From Actinomycetales bacterium (lineage in GTDB: Bacteria > Actinomycetota > Actinomycetes > Actinomycetales > JAHECE01), in the NCBI GenBank assembly GCA_029975645.1, contig JARKOU010000086.1, positions 1 to 63,876 of the forward strand: 63,876 nt of DNA, written 5' to 3'. The notes beneath the pieces were generated by a model. The model had not been told where the DNA came from. It was given only the letters and a program-made list of their open reading frames with translations, and did no database searches. Both the position numbers and the translations under genes were made by a program. Each line of letters begins with the position of its first letter. The stretch's first letter is position 1. Below are positions 27,605 to 37,190 of this stretch, in pieces.

Positions 27605-28547
27605 GCGACACCCGGCCCACGATCACGAGCACGCTCATTCCGGTCCGTTGACCCTCGCCGAACGTCACGCGCACGAGGCGGAGACGTACGACCGGATGTC
27701 GACAGACCTGCTCGCGACCTGGGACGACGCCGACTACCTGGTGGATCCGGCGCGGATCCCCTTCGCCAACCGGGAGCACGTCGACTTCCTGACCGATGCG
27801 GTGACCCGCCTCGGGCCCCTGAACGGCCGGCGTGTGCTCGAAGTGGGCGCCGGGAGCGGCTCGCTCGCCGTCTGGCTCGCGCTCCAGGGCGCTGAGGTCG
27901 TGGGGATCGACGTCTCAGCCGGAATCCTCGACGTCGCCCGGAGGCGGGCGTCGGTCAACGGCGTCGCCGACCGCACCACCTTCGTCCACGTGCCGATCGA
28001 GGAGTTCGACCCGCGCGCCGCCGGTCTCGACCACCATCGCTACGACGCGATCATCGGCAACAACGTGGTCCACCACTTCGACCGCGACCTGGCGATGGCC
28101 AACCTCGGCCGGCTCCTCGCGCCGGGCGCGATCGCCGTCTTCTGCGAGCCCGTGCTGTTCCTCCCGGAGTGGACGCGGACCGTCCGCAACTCGCGACCGG
28201 TCACCCGCTTCTTCCCGCCGCACACCCACACGCCGGACGAGCGTTCACTCGACGAGCGGGACTTCGCGGTCATGAGGCGCTGGTTCGCGACGGTCGACTG
28301 GACCCCCTACCAGGTGTTCGGTCGGCTCCAGAACTTCGTGGAGCTGTCCGACCCGGCGTGGAATCGCCTGGAGTCCTTCGACCGGTCGCTCCTTCGCCGA
28401 GTCCCGGCGTCGCGGCGCATCTGCCGCATGGCCGTCATCACCCTCGGGCAACCGATCACCGTCGCCCAACCCGCTTCATTCTCCGAACCCGCTGCACTCG
28501 CCGAACCCGCTGCACTCGCCCAGCCCACGGAAGGGACCTCCGAATGA
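27597..28547 (+). CDS. Class I SAM-dependent methyltransferase
   Basis: RRVLEVGAGSGSLAVWLALQGAEVVGIDVSAGILDVARRRA; 18-bp tandem duplication near the C-terminus (EPAALAEPAALA). Confidence 0.88.
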   Translation: MPERHPAHDHEHAHSGPLTLAERHAHEAETYDRMSTDLLATWDDADYLVDPARIPFANREHVDFLTDAVTRLGPLNGRRVLEVGAGSGSLAVWLALQGAEVVGIDVSAGILDVARRRASVNGVADRTTFVHVPIEEFDPRAAGLDHHRYDAIIGNNVVHHFDRDLAMANLGRLLAPGAIAVFCEPVLFLPEWTRTVRNSRPVTRFFPPHTHTPDERSLDERDFAVMRRWFATVDWTPYQVFGRLQNFVELSDPAWNRLESFDRSLLRRVPASRRICRMAVITLGQPITVAQPASFSEPAALAEPAALAQPTEGTSE

Positions 28548-29482
28548 GAATCCTCGTCACCGGCAGCGCCGGGATGTTGGGAAGCGCGCTCGTGCCCACG
28601 CTCGTTCGAGCGGGCCACGACGTGCGTGCTACCGACATCGATCTCACCGATCCGCTTCCGTGGGGCCCCGGGCTCCCGTCCTTGAGCCACCTGGACGTCC
28701 GCGACGCCCAGCAGGTCCGCCACGCGGTCGGCGCCACGGATCCTGACCTCGTGCTGCACCTCGCGGCGGAGACGTCGTTGGAGATCAGCGATGCCGATCA
28801 GGATCACGCGTACCTCACGAACGCCATCGGGACCAAGTACGTCGCCCTTGCGGCGCGCTCGGCGGCGGTCCCGATGGTCTACATCAGCACGGCGGGCGTC
28901 TTCGACGGTTCGAAGGATGGCGCGTACACCGAGTTCGACGCCCCGAACCCGATCAACACGTACGGGGCCTCGAAGTACGAAGGCGAGCGGATCGTCGCCC
29001 GGACGGTCGAGCAGCACTACATCATCCGTGCCGGGTGGATGGTCGGCGGCGGTGCGAGGAAGGACCACAAGTTCGTCTCGCGCATCGCCGACCAGGTCCG
29101 CGACGGCGCCACGACGGTGTACGCGGTCACCGACAAACTCGGCACGCCGACCTACGCCCCCGACTTCTCCCGGTGCCTCCTCGGCCTGGTCGACTCGGGT
29201 CTCTTCGGGCTGTATCACATGGCCTGCGGAGGCGAGGGGAGCCGGTTCGACGTCGCCGCACGGATCCTCGAGGTGCTCGGCCGGGACGACGTCGAACTCG
29301 TCCCCGTGGGCTCGGAGCACTTCGCTGCGGAGTTCCCGTCGCCGCGGCCGCGCTCCGAGATCATGCGGAATATGGTCCTGGACCTCCAGGGCATGAACAC
29401 GATGCGTCCGTGGCGCGTCGCGCTCGAGGAGTACCTGCTCGCCGAGTTCCCCGACCTCGTCACCAGCGTGCGCGTGGCGTGA
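28544..29482 (+). CDS. dTDP-4-dehydrorhamnose reductase-like SDR
   Basis: MRILVTGSAGMLGSALVPTL...VLHLAAETSLEISDADQDHAYLTNAIGTKYVA...YGASKYEGERIV. Confidence 0.85.
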   Translation: MRILVTGSAGMLGSALVPTLVRAGHDVRATDIDLTDPLPWGPGLPSLSHLDVRDAQQVRHAVGATDPDLVLHLAAETSLEISDADQDHAYLTNAIGTKYVALAARSAAVPMVYISTAGVFDGSKDGAYTEFDAPNPINTYGASKYEGERIVARTVEQHYIIRAGWMVGGGARKDHKFVSRIADQVRDGATTVYAVTDKLGTPTYAPDFSRCLLGLVDSGLFGLYHMACGGEGSRFDVAARILEVLGRDDVELVPVGSEHFAAEFPSPRPRSEIMRNMVLDLQGMNTMRPWRVALEEYLLAEFPDLVTSVRVA

Positions 29483-29510
29483 CGAGCCCCCGAGACCCCG
29501 AGGAGTCTTC

Positions 29511-30620
29511 GTGACCACTCTTACCGTTCCCAGCCCGGCCGATCAGACCCTGCGAGCCGGGGACGAGCGCTCCGTGTGCGTCGTCGTCCCCATCCCCAAC
29601 GACCCCCCGTGGGAGCTGTTCGACGCCATCCCGACGGATGTCCCGATCATCGTGAGCGATGACAGCGACGGACGCCTGGCCCCGCCCGGTCGACCCAACG
29701 TCTACTACTTCGACTATGCGGCTCAGGCAGCGTATGCGGGGGAGCACTACGCGGCGATGCCGCACAAGAGCGCGGCGAGCCGGAACATCGGGCACTACAT
29801 CGCCTGGAAGGAGGGCTTCGACGTCGTTATCGCGCTGGACTACGACTGCCAGACCCGGCCTGGCTGGCTCGAGGCCCACCTCGGAGCACTCGGACGGGTG
29901 GAGAACGCCCCCGGCGTGAGGCCGGTCGCGCCGAACGGGTGGGTCAACCCCGTCACGAACTCCTTCGCGAACGGCGACGCGGTCTACGCCCGCGGGTACC
30001 CCTACGAGTGGCGTGCCCCGGATCTGGCCCGGGTGACCGAGGTTCCCACGACGGGGGACGTGGTGCTCAACCTGGGCGTCTGGGACGGGATCCTGGACCT
30101 CAACGGCATCGACAAGTTGTACGGCGGGGAGCCCGGTGACCCGGGGGTGCCGGACGGGCCGCCGCGTATCGCGGTCGGCAACATCCCGATCTGCGGGATG
30201 AACACCGCCTTCGTCCGCGACCTGATTCCCGCGTACTTCTTCCTCCCGGACCTCTGGGTCAACGGATGGCAGCTCAGTCGGCACGACGACATCTGGGGCG
30301 GCTACGTGGTCAAACGGCTGATGGACCGACGGGGTGACCTGATGTCCTTCGGTGGACCGGTGGTCGGTCACACGAAGCAGACCCGGCTCGAACGCGTCGT
30401 GGTCCTCGAGCAGTGGATGCACCTGATGTCGATGCCGTTCTACGACCTGGTCGACGAGGCCGCCTCCAGAGTCCCGACCGGCACCTACGTCGAGATGTTC
30501 GGGCACTTCGTGGAGGAGTACCGGAGCCTCGTCGAGACCAGCACGACGCCGACGCACTACCGGGAGGTGTACCGGCAGCTCGGCGACTGGATGTCGCGGT
30601 GGGCGCGGGCGTTCCGGTGA
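29511..30620 (+). CDS. RGP (reversibly glycosylated polypeptide)/UDP-arabinopyranose-mutase-like family protein
   Basis: SVCVVVPIPND...IIVSDDSDG...VIALDYDCQTRPGWL...RIAVGNIPICGMNTAFVRDLIPAYFFLPDLWVNGWQLSRHDDIWGGYVVKRLMDRRGDLMSFGGPVVGHTKQTR, which parallels plant RGP motifs (PMCGMNLAFDR..., RYDDMWAGW...). Confidence 0.75.
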   Translation: MTTLTVPSPADQTLRAGDERSVCVVVPIPNDPPWELFDAIPTDVPIIVSDDSDGRLAPPGRPNVYYFDYAAQAAYAGEHYAAMPHKSAASRNIGHYIAWKEGFDVVIALDYDCQTRPGWLEAHLGALGRVENAPGVRPVAPNGWVNPVTNSFANGDAVYARGYPYEWRAPDLARVTEVPTTGDVVLNLGVWDGILDLNGIDKLYGGEPGDPGVPDGPPRIAVGNIPICGMNTAFVRDLIPAYFFLPDLWVNGWQLSRHDDIWGGYVVKRLMDRRGDLMSFGGPVVGHTKQTRLERVVVLEQWMHLMSMPFYDLVDEAASRVPTGTYVEMFGHFVEEYRSLVETSTTPTHYREVYRQLGDWMSRWARAFR

Positions 30621-31237
30621 CGGCCTCGACACAGCGCCGCCCCGCGAATCCGCCGGTGCTCGAGGCGCTGCGTGCCGACGCCGCGGAACTGGCCAAGGTC
30701 AAGGGATCGGTGTTCCGCGGGCCGGCGGCGGTGCTCGACGTCCTGACGCTCCCCGGATTCTGGGCCGGCGCCCTGTGGCGGCTCGGGAACGCTCTCCACG
30801 AGCGGGGACTGCGGCCGTTCTCCCGGCTCACCTACGTCCTCAACATGGTCCTGTTCTCGGCGGACCTGCCGGCCGGCGCCGTCGTCGGGCCGGGACTCGT
30901 GATGCCGCATCCGGTCGGGGTCGCCATGGCGAGCGACGTGGTCATCGGAAGCCGCTGCCGCATCATGCGCGGTGTCGGGATCGGGGGCAGCGGAAAGGCC
31001 GATGAGGTAGGTCACCCCGTGATCGGCGACGACGTCTGGCTCCTCGACCGGGCGAGCGTGTTCGGGCCGGTGACGATCGGCGACCGGAGCGTCCTCGGGA
31101 CGTCCGTGATCGTGAACCAGGACATCGCCCCGGGAATGCTCGTGCTTCTCTCGAAGGCCGCCGTGGACCTGCGGATCAGGCCTCGGTCCGACCTCGCCGC
31201 CCCCGAAGTGGCGGATCCCGCGGGTCCGCGACCGTGA
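30617..31237 (+). CDS. Serine O-acetyltransferase-like hexapeptide-repeat transferase
   Basis: VVGPGLVMPHPVGVAMASDVVIGSRCRIMRGVGIGG...IGDDVWLLDRASVFGPVTIGDRSVLGTSVIVNQDI (left-handed beta-helix). Confidence 0.85.
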   Translation: MTASTQRRPANPPVLEALRADAAELAKVKGSVFRGPAAVLDVLTLPGFWAGALWRLGNALHERGLRPFSRLTYVLNMVLFSADLPAGAVVGPGLVMPHPVGVAMASDVVIGSRCRIMRGVGIGGSGKADEVGHPVIGDDVWLLDRASVFGPVTIGDRSVLGTSVIVNQDIAPGMLVLLSKAAVDLRIRPRSDLAAPEVADPAGPRP

Positions 31238-32361
31238 TCATCGCCTTCGACGCGACGGCGATCGGGTCCGGTCTCGGCGGGGACGAGACGCTGGTCCGCG
31301 CCGAGCTGCGCGGACTGGCGGCCGTCCTGAGCCAGGAGGACCGGGTGCTCGTCCTCGCCGCGACCGGGGCGGTACTGCCCACGGAGGTCACCGCGAACCC
31401 GGTGTTCGTCGTGGAGTGGGTGACCCGCCGGGGTGGTCCGCTCCACTTCGGCCTGGTCCTGCCCCTGTGGTTGAACCGGCTCCTCGACCGCCACATGCGA
31501 CCCGACGTGGTCGTGACGAACACCCACGCGCCGCTCCGATCTCCGGTGCCGGTGGCACTCACGGTGACCGACCTGTCATTCCTCCACGTCCCGGCGGCCT
31601 ATCCGAGGGCGACGCGCGCCAGGCTCGAGGTGCTCGTCCGCCGACAGGTCCGCACGGCTGCCGCTGTTCTGACGATCAGTGAGTTCTGCCGCGGTGACCT
31701 CATCGAGACCTATGGCCTGCCCCCGGGGAAGGTCTCCGTGGTGCCGTTGACGATCGATCGGCCGCAGCCGGCCAGTCCCGCGGCCCGACTGCGCCTGGCC
31801 GAACGCGGGGTGGAGCCGCCCTTCCTCCTCTACCTCGGGAATCTCCATCCCCGGAAGAACGTGCCCCGGGCGATCGCTGCGTTCCTGCGGCTGCGAGCCT
31901 CGACTCCGGCGCTGGGCGACCACCGGTTCGTGGTTGCGGGTGGACGGTGGTTCGGAGGGGTCGCCGAGAGGGAGGCCGCCGAGGGGGCGCCGGAGGGCGC
32001 CGTCGTCTTCCTCGATCGGGTGGACGACGACGAACGCGAAGTCCTGCTGCGGGAAGCCTCGGCGCTCGTGTACCTCTCGACGTTCGAGGGCTTCGGGCTG
32101 CCACCTCTCGAGGCCATGGCGCGCGACACTCCGGTGCTCGCGTCGACGTCCACCGCGATCCCCGAGGTGTGCGGCGACGCGGCTGTCCTGGTGGATCCCC
32201 TCGACGACGACGCGATCGAAGTGGGGATGAGGCGCGTGCTGACCCGGGATGATGTTCGTGTTCGCCTCGTCGAGGCTGGGCGCGAACGCGTTGCTGCCTA
32301 TGACGTGACGGCTACGGGAATCGCGTTGTCCGACGCCCTGCACACCGTTGTGGCCGGATGA
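31234..32361 (+). CDS. GT4-type glycosyltransferase
   Basis: SVVPLTID...PFLLYLGNLHPRKNVPRAIAAF...YLSTFEGFGLPPLEAMARDTPVLASTSTAIPEVCGDAAVLVDP. Confidence 0.93.
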   Translation: MIIAFDATAIGSGLGGDETLVRAELRGLAAVLSQEDRVLVLAATGAVLPTEVTANPVFVVEWVTRRGGPLHFGLVLPLWLNRLLDRHMRPDVVVTNTHAPLRSPVPVALTVTDLSFLHVPAAYPRATRARLEVLVRRQVRTAAAVLTISEFCRGDLIETYGLPPGKVSVVPLTIDRPQPASPAARLRLAERGVEPPFLLYLGNLHPRKNVPRAIAAFLRLRASTPALGDHRFVVAGGRWFGGVAEREAAEGAPEGAVVFLDRVDDDEREVLLREASALVYLSTFEGFGLPPLEAMARDTPVLASTSTAIPEVCGDAAVLVDPLDDDAIEVGMRRVLTRDDVRVRLVEAGRERVAAYDVTATGIALSDALHTVVAG

Positions 32362-33404
32362 CTCACGAAGGAGGAACCGGCGTGACCAGGACACGACGAT
32401 CGGCGATCCTCCTCGGTGTCCTCGGGGCATTGGGTGTGCTTTCCGTGGCGGGTGCGCTGTTCGCCGCAGGGCTGGGTTCTCGGCCTGCCGCGCTCCCGTC
32501 GGGATGGAGCGCGCCGACGGTGCTGCCGGCCTCGCAGGCGCTGCCCCAGGACATGGTCGTCTTCGACTCCGACCGTTCCGGCAACTTCGAGCTCTTCACC
32601 ATCGCAGGGCCGGGCGGCCAGGTCGTCCAGATCACCGACGATCCGGCGTATGACTCCTGGTCTCCTCGCCTTTCTCCAGATCGACGCACGATCCTGTTTC
32701 ATCGAGCGCCAGCCGGTATCCATGACCTGGACCACTCGAAGGTCAGCATCTGGGCTGTGTCCGCGGACGGCGGGCAGTCGGTGCAGCTGCGCCCGCCGGG
32801 TCTCGACGGCTGGGCTCTCCAAGGGCACGCCGAGTGGTCCCCGGACGGCCGTTCGCTCGTGATGTTCGGAGGCAGCCGGATCAGCCCCCAGATCCACGTG
32901 ACCGACAACCTTGGACAGAAGCCCCGGGCGGTGACGGCACGCGGCGGGGTGAATCTCGACCCGTCCTTCTCTCCGGACGGGCGACAGATCGCCTTCGTCG
33001 GGTGCCCTCGGGCGGTCTGCGTCGAATCCAACTACGAGATCTACACAATCCCGGTGTCGGGCGGGAAAGTGACCCGTGTCACGAATGATTCCGTCCGGGA
33101 CCACGATCCCTACTGGTCGCCCGACGGCACCAGACTGGCGTGGCTGACGGCATTCGGCGGGCCGGGGGTCGGCGTCTGGGACGTCCGGATCGGCGATGGG
33201 CAGGGACGCAATCCAACGCGGCTCTTCGGCGATTCCGGGGTGACGAGTCGCCCGGCCTTCTCACCCGATAGCCGGTACGTGTACGTCCACCGCATCCCAC
33301 CGGGCGGCGCCAAGTTCGACGTCTTCCGCGTCGCGCTGAACGGCTCCGGGGTGGTGGGTGTGACGGTCGGCCAACCCGGGAACAACGAGTACCCCTCGCC
33401 GTGA
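32358..33404 (+). CDS. Membrane-anchored TolB/PD40-like beta-propeller protein
   Basis: N-terminal TM (AILLGVLGALGVLSVAGALFAAG); repeated SPDGRxxxF/W blades. Confidence 0.87.
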   Translation: MTHEGGTGVTRTRRSAILLGVLGALGVLSVAGALFAAGLGSRPAALPSGWSAPTVLPASQALPQDMVVFDSDRSGNFELFTIAGPGGQVVQITDDPAYDSWSPRLSPDRRTILFHRAPAGIHDLDHSKVSIWAVSADGGQSVQLRPPGLDGWALQGHAEWSPDGRSLVMFGGSRISPQIHVTDNLGQKPRAVTARGGVNLDPSFSPDGRQIAFVGCPRAVCVESNYEIYTIPVSGGKVTRVTNDSVRDHDPYWSPDGTRLAWLTAFGGPGVGVWDVRIGDGQGRNPTRLFGDSGVTSRPAFSPDSRYVYVHRIPPGGAKFDVFRVALNGSGVVGVTVGQPGNNEYPSP

Positions 33405-33492
33405 GGGGTCTCGCGGAGGTCGAAGGCGACCTGGTCGGCGAGGTCTCGCCCTCTCCGGCGTCGATCGACCCGGAGTGCCGGGGCCTTCGGAC

Positions 33493-34281
33493 ATGAGCCC
33501 GGCACCCGCGTTCGCCGTCGGCCAGGCGTCCCGGACGGTGACCTGGGGCGGTCGGCGGGTTCCGCTCGTGGTCCGGTACCCCGCGCAGAGCGCCGGCCCG
33601 GGCGCGCCGTTCGCCGCCGACGCCGCACCCGCCCCCGCGATCGCCTTCGGCCACGGGTTCCTGGCCCCGGCCGGGTCGTATGCGAGCACGCTGGGCCGCC
33701 TGGCGGCGGCCGGGTTCGTGGTCGTGGCGCCGGACTCCGAACGGGGCTATCTCCCGAGTCACCTGCGTCTCGCCGACGACCTGCGCCGGGCCCTGGCGTG
33801 GGCCACCGCCGACGAGGGTGGGGTCTTCGGCGGGCCGGGCGCCGTCGACCGCGGGCGCCTGGGACTCGCCGGCCACTCGATGGGAGGCGGGTGCGCGATC
33901 CTGGCCGCGGCCGGGACCACGGGGGACGTGGGTCCGGGCCTGCGCGCGGTGGCTACCCTCGCGGCGGCGCGGACCCGACCCTCCGCCGTTCGCGCGGCGT
34001 CGCGGCTGACCGTCCCCGTTCTGTTCGTCGCCGCCGAGCGCGATGCGATCGCCCCCGTCGAGGTGCACCAGCGGCCGCTGTTCGAGGCCGTGCGGGAGGG
34101 GACTCCCACCGAGTTGCGGGTCATCCCGGGCGGTTCGCACATCGGTTTCTGCGACCCGGTGGGCCGGTTCGCCCCGAGGTGGGTGAACCGGCCGGTCCTG
34201 CCCCGTGAGGTGCAGCGACGCATCGCCGGAGACCTCCTCGTCGGGTGGTTCCAGCGCGCGTTCGGGGCGGGGTCGGGGTGA
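33493..34281 (+). CDS. Alpha/beta-hydrolase (dienelactone hydrolase/chlorophyllase-like)
   Basis: AIAFGHGFLAPAGSYAS...RLGLAGHSMGGGCAILAA...VLFVAAERDAIAP...GGSHIGFCD. Confidence 0.87.
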   Translation: MSPAPAFAVGQASRTVTWGGRRVPLVVRYPAQSAGPGAPFAADAAPAPAIAFGHGFLAPAGSYASTLGRLAAAGFVVVAPDSERGYLPSHLRLADDLRRALAWATADEGGVFGGPGAVDRGRLGLAGHSMGGGCAILAAAGTTGDVGPGLRAVATLAAARTRPSAVRAASRLTVPVLFVAAERDAIAPVEVHQRPLFEAVREGTPTELRVIPGGSHIGFCDPVGRFAPRWVNRPVLPREVQRRIAGDLLVGWFQRAFGAGSG

Positions 34282-34376
34282 GGTAGTCGGTTCGGCCTGA
34301 GGTCGGCGCGAGGTAGTCGGTTCGGCGCGAGGTAGTCGCCTACAACCGACTACCTCACGCCGAACCGACTACCTCA
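34281..34376. repeat. Intergenic repeat, family of GACTACCTC hairpins (copy B)
   Basis: AGGTAGTCGGTTCGGC at 34281-34296 and 34311-34326, perfect reverse complement GCCGAACCGACTACCT at 34359-34374; inner perfect 10-bp stem GAGGTAGTCG/CGACTACCTC (34329-34338/34347-34356). Confidence 0.85.
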
Positions 34377-35194
34377 CTGCTCTGAGCGCCGGACGACCTC
34401 TCCGGAAGTGGCTCGTTCGGGCAGGTCGAGAGGATCCTCACCATCGCGTCGCGCTCCGGGGGCTTCACCCAGAGGCCGTACGCCGTCTTCACTGCGACCT
34501 GCCGGGCGATGTAGGAACAGCGGAACGCGCGGTTCGGCGGCAGCCAGGTGGCGGCGTCGCCGTCGCCCTTCTGCTGGTTCAGCGGCCCGGAGACGGCGAG
34601 GAGGTTCAGCGGGTCGTTCGCGAAGGCGACCCGGGTAGCCGCGGACCAGCCCTGCGCGCCCGTCTGCCAGGCGTCGGCCAGGGCGACCACGTGGTCGATC
34701 TGGACGTCGTCGCTCGTGTCGTTCCCGCGGAGGAAGTCGATGGTGCGGCCGCTGTAGGGGTCGGCGAGGGTGCCGCGGAGCACCACGCAGTCGTGCGTGC
34801 CGGGTCGATACGTCACGTCCGTGAGGTCGCGGGCGAGGATGTCGTTGCGGGTGTCGCACCCGTTCCGGTCGGTGTCCACCCAACCCTCGCCGAAGAGGTC
34901 GCGCTCGTAGCCGGTGCGTGGCGCGCGACCCCGCACCGCCAGGTCCAGCGCCGCCGCGAGGGCGGACCCGGGCCCCGCCGTGATCGTTGGGCCCGCGGTG
35001 GCGGTGGGCGGCGACGTCCCGGCTGACGCAGAGGGCGACGACGGCGCGCTGCAGCCCGCGAGCGCGAGGGTGATCGCGACCAGGGCCGCGAGGACTGCGA
35101 AGGCGGCGTGTACGACGCTGGGGCTCCGCGGCGAGGTGGGGCACGTCCCGACCGGACGGCGCGGTGCGCGACGTCGAACACCTGTGCCATCCAC
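34355..35194 (-). CDS. Secreted/lipoprotein HNH nuclease-like protein (DUF1524/GmrSD C-terminal type)
   Basis: Lipobox-like LALAGC; GYERDLFGEGWVDTDRNGCDTRNDILARDL...DVQIDHVVALADAWQTGAQGW...NDPLNLLAV...KGDGDAATWLPPN. Confidence 0.88.
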   Translation of the reverse strand: MDGTGVRRRAPRRPVGTCPTSPRSPSVVHAAFAVLAALVAITLALAGCSAPSSPSASAGTSPPTATAGPTITAGPGSALAAALDLAVRGRAPRTGYERDLFGEGWVDTDRNGCDTRNDILARDLTDVTYRPGTHDCVVLRGTLADPYSGRTIDFLRGNDTSDDVQIDHVVALADAWQTGAQGWSAATRVAFANDPLNLLAVSGPLNQQKGDGDAATWLPPNRAFRCSYIARQVAVKTAYGLWVKPPERDAMVRILSTCPNEPLPERSSGAQSSEVVGSA

Positions 35195-35293
35195 GGGACC
35201 AATCTACGCGACACCTCGGACATCGCAACCCGAGGTCCCGCGTTCCCGGTGGTCGACCAGCGGCACCGGAGCCCACCGGCGTAGGTTGACCGG

Positions 35294-36151
35294 GTGAGTG
35301 ACTGGCACCTCCACGACCTCGCCGAGATCTCCACGCTCTCGCCACGACCGGACATCCGGCTCGTGGTGACGGACCTCGACGGCACCCTCCTCGACGACGC
35401 CCGCGAGATCCACGACGAGTTCTGGCCCCTCGCGGACGAGCTCTTCCGCCGCGGGATCGTCTTCGCCCCGGCGAGCGGCCGCTACTACCCGAGCCTGCGC
35501 CAGAAGTTCGATGCCATCGCGGACGAGGTGGTCTTCATCGCCTCGAACGGCGCGCACGTGGTGGTCCGCGGCACCACATACCTCGCAGACACCCTCCCGC
35601 GGGAGACGGCGGCGGAGGTGGTCCGCCGCGTCCGGGGCGTCGTCGGCGCCTGGACCGTGCTCTGCGGCACGCGTTCGGCGTACATCGAGGACGACGACGC
35701 CGCGTTCGTCGACTGGATCAGCCCGCATTACCCGGCCCTCGCCCTGGTCGACGACCTCACGAGTGTGGACGACGACGTCCTCAGCGTCGGGATCTTCGAC
35801 AGCCGTGGCGCCGAGGCGAACTCCCTCCCGGCTCTGGCCGATCTGGGCTCGAGCCTGAGACTCATGGCCACGGACCCCCGCTGGGTGGACGTGGTGAGCC
35901 CGACGGCGGACAAGGGCTCGGCGGTCCGCCGCCTGCAGGAGCGGCTCGGCATCACGCCGGACCAGACCGCGGTGTTCGGGGACTACCTCAACGACCTCGA
36001 GATGATGTCCACCGCCACCTACTCCTTCGCGATGGCGAACGCGCACCCCCTCGTCGCCGAACTCGCGGCCTGGACGGCGCCGACCAACACGGCGAACGGC
36101 GTCGTCCGCACCATCCGCGTACTCCTCGGGCTTCCGGACCCGGACGACTGA
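35294..36151 (+). CDS. HAD-superfamily (Cof-type) hydrolase
   Basis: LVVTDLDGTLLDDAREI...FIASNGAHVV...DVVSPTADKGSAVRRLQERLGITPDQTAVFGDYLNDLEMM. Confidence 0.93.
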   Translation: MSDWHLHDLAEISTLSPRPDIRLVVTDLDGTLLDDAREIHDEFWPLADELFRRGIVFAPASGRYYPSLRQKFDAIADEVVFIASNGAHVVVRGTTYLADTLPRETAAEVVRRVRGVVGAWTVLCGTRSAYIEDDDAAFVDWISPHYPALALVDDLTSVDDDVLSVGIFDSRGAEANSLPALADLGSSLRLMATDPRWVDVVSPTADKGSAVRRLQERLGITPDQTAVFGDYLNDLEMMSTATYSFAMANAHPLVAELAAWTAPTNTANGVVRTIRVLLGLPDPDD

Positions 36152-36197
36152 TGGGAGTCATGCGTGACCGGGACGGGCTCGACGAGGGACGCGCCTG

Positions 36198-37115
36198 ATG
36201 GATGACTGGGGCGACACCGACTTCTATGCGGCCCTCGGCGTTTCTCGGACGGCGAGCCAGGAGGAGATCAAGCGCGCCTTCCGGATCCTCGCGCGCGAGC
36301 TGCACCCCGACATGCACCCTGCGGACTGGACCGAGGACCAGCGTGCCCAGGCCACCGAGCACCTCCAGGTGGTGCTGCGCGCGTGGGACGCGCTGAAGGA
36401 CCCGGAACGTCGGGCGCGTTACGACGCGCACCTGCGCGCCGTCGAGATCCGCAAGGCCGACGCCGAACGGCTCGAGCGCGAGCGCCAGGAACGCGAGCGG
36501 GCGCGCGCGTCCGCGGAGTACGAGCGCGCCCGGCGCGAGCAGCAGGTGCGCTGGGACGCGGCGTCCCGCGAGGGAGCGTGGCGTGAAGCGGCCCGTTCCG
36601 ACGCCGAGGCACGGGCGGCGTGGGAACGCAACGCCGCGTACTGGGCGGCGCTCCTCGCGGCGCTCACCGAGCCGCGCCGCGGCGCGGACGTGTACGCCGC
36701 GGTCGAGCTCGACGACGCCGCGTGGCTGCGCGGCCAGACTGTCTTCCTGCCGTTCGGGGGCGAAACCATCAGCCTCGAGCCGATGACCGACCCCGGGTGG
36801 TACGTGTTCCGCGGTCGCGGCGGGCCGGGGGAGTTCGGCGGTCCACGCGGCGACCTGTACGTGTTCGTGCAGCACCGTTTCGCCCGGGCGGACGCGCGCC
36901 CTGTCACCCCGCCGCCCGTCCGGCGGGACGGCCGAACGGTTCCGGTCCGGACCGTGCCGGGTGCGCCGTCGACCGCTCCGCCGTCGACAGCCCCGCCATC
37001 GCGACGACGACGGCGCGGCGTGCGTTCGGCCGTCACCGCGGGTGCGGTGCTGGGCGCAGTGGTGGTGGTCGCGACGATCCTGGTGGTGCTTGCCCTCCTG
37101 CGCCTGCTCCCGTGA
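36198..37115 (+). CDS. J-domain (DnaJ-like) protein with C-terminal TM
   Basis: DFYAALGVSRTASQEEIKRAFRILARELHPDMHP...ARYDAHL (HPD); C-terminal TM AGAVLGAVVVVATILVVLALLRLL. Confidence 0.9.
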   Translation: MDDWGDTDFYAALGVSRTASQEEIKRAFRILARELHPDMHPADWTEDQRAQATEHLQVVLRAWDALKDPERRARYDAHLRAVEIRKADAERLERERQERERARASAEYERARREQQVRWDAASREGAWREAARSDAEARAAWERNAAYWAALLAALTEPRRGADVYAAVELDDAAWLRGQTVFLPFGGETISLEPMTDPGWYVFRGRGGPGEFGGPRGDLYVFVQHRFARADARPVTPPPVRRDGRTVPVRTVPGAPSTAPPSTAPPSRRRRRGVRSAVTAGAVLGAVVVVATILVVLALLRLLP

Positions 37116-37190
37116 GCCTTCCGCCCGCGGACCGATCGCTCCTACGCTCGGTTCGCCGGACGGGCCGGCACGGTTACAGGGGGGCGAACC

